Below, in pieces: positions 34,150-37,695 of a stretch of 37,695 nucleotides of DNA. Position numbers and translations under genes: made by a program. The notes beneath the pieces were generated by a model. It saw only the letters and a list, made by a program, of their open reading frames with translations. It did not search any database and was not told the DNA's origin. Location: the NCBI GenBank assembly GCA_015680685.1, contig MNCI01037842.1, forward strand, positions 297,766 to 335,460. Reading direction: 5' to 3'. How positions within the stretch are numbered: position 1 is the stretch's first letter; the number at the start of each line of letters is the position of its first letter. The DNA comes from Gnetum montanum (Eukaryota > Streptophyta > Gnetopsida > Gnetales > Gnetaceae).

Positions 34150-35010
34150 GTTTCCTATACTAGGACATCTTTCTTTAGCATATGCATCAGAGGTTTAATA
34201 ATTTTAGTGAATCCAGGGATAAATTTCATAACAAAATTTATCTTTCCAAAGAAAGATCTAAGAAACATTTTACTTGTAGGATGCTTAATATTTTGTACTT
34301 CTTGAATTTGGAAGTTATCTATATCAATTCCTTTTTGATAGATTACATGACCCACTAAGCTTCCATATTTAACTCCAAAGATTCATTTCTTAGGATTTAA
34401 TAAAATACCATACTCATGACATCTATTAAAAAATTGTTGAACATGACCAATATGATCTTCCTTCCTTTTTCAAAAGATGGTGATATCATCTAACTAAAAA
34501 AAAAAAAGTTCACCTATTAAACATTTAAAGGCTATATCCATNCTAAAAAAAAAAAAAGTTCACCTATTAAACATTTAAAGGCTATATCCATTACTCTTTA
34601 AAAAGTAGCTGCAACATTTAACAATCCAAATGGCATTCTTTGATAGGAAAACATTCCCCATTTGGTGATAAATGTTGTCTTATATCTATTACCCTTATCT
34701 AACATGATTTGATTATAGCCTAAAAAACCATCTAGGAAAGAATATACCTAGCAACTTGATACTTTAATCAACATTTTATCAATTCTAGGAAGTGGCTATT
34801 TATCTTTTTTCAAGGCTTCATTCAAATATCTAAAATCCATACAAAGTATAATATCACCATTCTTCTTTTTACTGGTACAAGGTTAGCAAGCCATGTCAAA
34901 TATCAAACTGAATATATGATTCGAGCTTGTAATAACTTCTTAATCTCAGCTTCCATAGTTGCCTTAAATGATGGATTCAATTTCCTTTATTTTTTCTTAA
35001 TTGTCTTACA
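34150..35010 (-). pseudogene. Element C reverse transcriptase, broken
   Basis: Minus strand motifs in order: ATMEAEIKKLLQARII (about 34,967-34,920), LANLVPVKKKNG and CMDFRYLNEA, FLDGFLGYNQI (about 34,745-34,710), MPFGLLNVAATF (about 34,637-34,600), active site LDDITIF preceded by a stop where Tyr/Val is normal (about 34,490-34,470), LLNPKK, LVGHVIYQKGIDI, and GKINFVMKFIPGFTK (open piece 34,355-34,155). The N at 34,542 and its duplicated flank fall just before the active site. Confidence 0.82.
34494..34591. other. Duplicated ~48-bp stretch around an N, probable assembly join
   Basis: Positions 34,494-34,541 and 34,543-34,591 are the same sequence (CT, poly-A of 12-13, then GTTCACCTATTAAACATTT and on to CCAT), separated by the N at 34,542. 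Within the RT gene this would duplicate about 16 codons just ahead of the active site, which no relative shows. Confidence 0.85.
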
Positions 35011-35415
35011 ATTGTCTATCGAAGGAATCTTATGTGTCATCATATCTAATCTAAAAGTTTTAATATTATCATAAGACCAAGCAAAATTTTCCAAATTAGT
35101 TTTTAGGAGTAATAATAAATTTTAATTGAAAATTGAATCCTTTTCCTTTGTGACATTTAACATCTTAGATAACTCAGTAGATCTGAAATTCACTACTTCA
35201 AAAGTTTGATTATCTAGATTTTGTACATCCATTCTAGTGAGGAAATTTTTGTCAAAATCATATTCATAATCAATCACTTTTTTTGGAATTTAATTTATCC
35301 TAAACCTTGTCATTATTTTAGGCATGATTTGACTTTCAAATTCTTGTTTATTTCTCAAGAATCTAAGCAATTGATCATCATCTTAAAATACTTTTAAATG
35401 CTTTATGTTATTTTG

Positions 35416-35507
35416 TACTAATGGCTAATGTTTATACTCAATCATTACATCTTCATAACTNTTACTAATGGCTAATGTTTATACTCAATCATTACATCTT
35501 CATAACT
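35416..35507. other. Duplicated 45-bp stretch around an N, probable assembly join
   Basis: TACTAATGGCTAATGTTTAT and the following bases to CATAACT occur at 35,416-35,460 and 35,463-35,507, with the N at 35,461 between them. Copies are identical as far as I can see. Same pattern as at 2,458 and 34,542. Confidence 0.85.
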
Positions 35508-35519
35508 TTCTATCCTTTT

Positions 35520-35897
35520 CACATGTAATGATGAAGCTACTTTTGCTAGGTCATCTACTACATAATTATCTTCTCTATGTATATGTTCTATTTGGTAATG
35601 ATGAAAGTGATTTAGCATTTTGTGGACAAACTATTTATAGGATCAAAAGAATGAACTCTTTACTACACTATTACCTTAAACTATTCACATACCAATCTTG
35701 AGTCTCTTTTTCTGGTGATTACCTTGATTCCATTTTCCAATGTTGTTTTAATTCCAATACTTAAAGATTCATATTCAACCTTGTTTTTAATATAAGTAAA
35801 AGATAGATGAATTTCCCTAAGTGGCTTTTGGGAATCATTTTTTACTAGAACTACTCTGCCTCCTGCACCTCTTGAGTTACAAGAACCATCAAAGTAT
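35520..35897 (-). pseudogene. Extra RNase H-like domain of element C, upstream of RT
   Basis: On the minus strand from 35,897: FDGSCNSRGAGGRVVLVKND, then FTYIKNKVEYESL (canonical TNNxAEYEAL), a KRDSRLV stretch (canonical GDSqLV), and near 35,570-35,520 HIHREDNYVVDDLAKVAS (canonical vpRexNxxADxLA). These are the hallmarks of a stand-alone type RNase HI fold (RVT_3 family), separate from the RNase H attached to RT at 33.7-34.1 kb. It lies between protease and RT. Function in the element is inferred to be removal of RNA from hybrids. It is broken by at least one stop. Confidence 0.75.
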
Positions 35898-35957
35898 AAT
35901 TCTCATTTGCTCTCATTTTGAGATTCTTCTTTTTCCAATATAAATTTCTTGAAGTGT

Positions 35958-36508
35958 TCAAACTTTGGTTTCAAAAGCTCTTGTTTCAATAGCCTTGTTC
36001 ATTTCATTTGAAGTAATGCTTTCAACCATCAACAATTCACTATATATGTAAATTTGATTTGGTTCCTCTTTCCAAGGTAGCCACATATGTGCATAATCCA
36101 TTGATATATAACTTGAGAAATTTTTACTCCAATTTCTACTCAACAAAAGACTATGAAAATCTAGTATATCTACTACTTAAATAGTTATTCTATTCTTGAT
36201 ATAAGATTCAGATATGATTTCTAAGAGAACATTGGGCAGTTGATCCACAATCTTTGCTCTACTTTTATGCACTTGAATGATCCTTTTATTTGATTTTTTA
36301 GGGATCAAACAAACTTTTTGCATATAGATAATGACATAATAGTATATGAAGCTCCAAAATCAATTAAACAATTGTGAAAATACTTGTCATTTAACTTCAT
36401 TGTCCAAAGAAAAGGAGGAGCTTCCTTATCATGAGTACAATCATAGCTAGCTTTTGTTTTCTCATCATTGTTTAACACATAGCTTAATTCTAATTCTCCA
36501 ACTTTCAT
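35958..36508 (-). pseudogene. Element C aspartic protease and linker, broken
   Basis: The open piece 36,508-36,305 reads MKVGELELSYVLNN and then CLIDFGASYTIM, the protease catalytic loop with the middle residue changed (DSG/DTG to DFG). A second open piece, 36,146-35,958, has LSRNWSKNFSSYISMDYAHM and WLPWKEEPNQ, matching the (G/S)R(D/S)W...DxxxxWLPY...PNQ segment that follows protease in this lineage. The sequence upstream of 36,508 is no longer element C. Confidence 0.72.
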
Positions 36509-36516
36509 TTTGTAGG

Positions 36517-37455
36517 AATGAGATCAGATTGCTAGGCATCACATTGAAGGAAGAAAAGATCCATAGGCAACCTCAAGTCTTGCAGAAGATTTTAATGTTT
36601 CTTGATCAACTAGAAAGTAAGGAATAATGCTTACGATTCTTGGGTTGCTTAAATTATGTGTCAAGACACATACCAAAATTATTTGACAAGACCACAGAAA
36701 TTCACAAATTCAAAAATCAAGTTCCATTCCATTGGACCCCTAAGGCACCAAAACAAGTGTAGCAATTAAAGAAAGGATGCAACAATCTCTATCCTTTATC
36801 TCCAATGTTTCATGGTTTGTTTATCCTCAACACAAATGTGAATTATGATACTTGGGTAGCTAATTTGTTAAAGGTTGGTAAATGAAGAGAAGATGAAGAG
36901 ATTTTTTCCTATGCATTAGGTGTTTTTCATAAGCACGAGCTTAATTATTGGCCCATAGAGAAAGAAATTTTAGCTGCAATCAAAGGTATTGAAGAGTTTC
37001 ATGCTTATTTGATCAAAGGTGCTTTTATTCTCTAAATAGATTTAGCAAATTTGGCCATGTTGATCAAAAGAAAGATCACTCCCTCTCCAAAACTTTAGCA
37101 ATTTTCCTGGTGGTAGTTATTATTGACCTAATATTATGTTTCAATCGAATGAATCCCAAACAAAATCAATTATCTTCCAGAGGCATTAACAAGGGAGCTC
37201 AAATTACCGTAGGTAAAGATGCTATAGCTAGAAAAATTTGAAAGGAGTTCTCTAGGGTGTTAACAAAATCCTAATCAAGATAGAGAAGAATGGAGAGCAT
37301 GGCCAGTGCAAACATTGGAAGATTGTGTGAAAAGCTGCAAAAAAATTAACCAACTTTTCCCACAGGACTCTACATTGAGCATATACAAACAATATGTCAC
37401 ATTGGATTTCTTCATCAAGAATGCTAGGAGAATAGATTGTATTGTCAACAATCTT
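36517..37455 (+). pseudogene. Endogenous pararetrovirus (Caulimoviridae-like) fragment: RT thumb, RNase H and tail
   Basis: One frame (frame 1) runs 36,517-37,455 with no net frameshift but about a dozen stops. The start is inside RT, after the active site (IRLLGITLKEEKIH), followed by the connection FLGCLNYVSRHIPKLFDK (about 36,637-36,690), typical of caulimovirids. RNase H follows: the first catalytic position is Asn (NTNVNYDTW), a second block is ELNYWPIEKEILAAIKGIEE (about 36,940-36,999), and the end is PEALTREL, like the (A)DxLTRE close of caulimovirid polyproteins. About 60 further codons (37,271-37,455) are open and unassigned. Ty3/gypsy is the alternative, but the spacing and the LTRE end favour Caulimoviridae. 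The RT palm, coat and movement proteins are absent. It is a dead fossil, cut at 36,517 against element C. Confidence 0.75.
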
Positions 37456-37492
37456 TGATGGAGCAGACTAGAGCCACATCTCCTATAGCATC

Positions 37493-37695
37493 TGATGAGT
37501 GGCGAGGTACCCCTACACTCAATCATACGAATACGAGCATACACGCGTGATCCAGTCGAACTTCGTAGACTAAATGCCTTAATGCCACAAGAAACACTTG
37601 GGGTTAATCATTCGTTGTCTTCCCAGGATTTCTTGTAAGTGTCACGGTGTATTGTTAAGCAAGTCTGAGGTATGTGATTTTTTTGGTATTTTCGG
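37493..37695 (-). repeat. 3' end of an A/B-type LTR on the minus strand, running off the window
   Basis: Read on the minus strand it contains CATACCTCAGACTTGCTTAA, CTTGGGAAGACAACGA, and then GAGTGTAGGGGTACC and CGCCACTCATCA, in the same order as the ends of the LTRs of A (2,330-2,575) and B (12,050-12,224). No PBS follows its end at 37,493, so it is a 3' LTR or solo LTR. It keeps many CpG sites that are TpG or CpA in A and B. Confidence 0.8.

Larger units (their letters stand above)
32560..36508 (-). mobile_element. Element C: Ty3/gypsy retrotransposon, minus strand, truncated at its gag end
   Basis: Reading leftward from 36,508: protease, an extra RNase H-like domain, RT, RNase H, integrase. 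The phrases of this element (MPFGLLNVAATF, LDDITIF, GKINFVMKFIPGFTKI, MGLAKLMARKDE) match a plant Ty3/gypsy lineage that I recall as carrying a second RNase H upstream of RT; it differs from A and B. Gag and the 5' LTR are missing: homology ends at about 36,510, where a + strand pararetrovirus fragment starts. Stops and frameshifts are frequent, and two of the three assembly-type duplications fall inside it. Confidence 0.85.

Overview
The window is AT-rich plant nuclear DNA made almost entirely of decayed retroelements. I found no intact host gene, CRISPR array, operon or bacterial feature. The evidence for a plant is the Ty3/gypsy domains of plant type, a tRNA-Asp type primer-binding site, and a caulimovirid (plant pararetrovirus) RNase H remnant. 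The number of nested, old elements suggests a large genome. A gymnosperm is possible, but this is a guess.

Left two thirds (about 1,022-21,309): two related Athila-like Ty3/gypsy elements on the + strand, one nested in the other. Element B (about 1,022-21,309) was inserted first. Element A (1,522-11,875) later landed inside B's 5' LTR and made a 5-bp target duplication, CCAAG, at 1,517-1,521 and 11,876-11,880. B's 5' LTR is therefore split into 1,022-1,521 and 11,881-12,224. Each element has LTRs with a TATA box and AATAAA, a tRNA-Asp-like PBS, degenerate gag (capsid-type domain and CCHC knuckle), protease, RT, RNase H and integrase, a G-rich tract, and about 1.9 kb of downstream sequence before the 3' LTR. 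Many stops and a few frameshifts break both.

Middle (about 21,310-31,400): very AT-rich sequence with no convincing gene. It holds short tandem and direct repeats, a probable tRNA-derived SINE head (about 29,441), a possible LTR (around TATA 25,212), a hairpin (31,274-31,302) and an unidentified minus-strand coding remnant (about 24,340-24,710).

Right end (about 31,400-37,695): a minus-strand Ty3/gypsy element C. It reads protease, an extra RNase H-like domain, RT, RNase H, integrase, then a possible LTR. Its gag end is cut off near 36,510. There a + strand endogenous pararetrovirus fragment begins (36,517 to about 37,455) and keeps one reading frame throughout despite stops. It abuts the 3' end of a minus-strand LTR related to those of A and B (from 37,493), which runs out of the window.

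The three N characters (2,458; 34,542; 35,461) each sit between two near-identical 45-60 bp copies, which looks like an assembly artefact. Nothing here acts as a working pathway. The interest lies in the nesting, the contrasting U3 promoters of A and B, shared stop codons, the domain order of C and the viral fossil.
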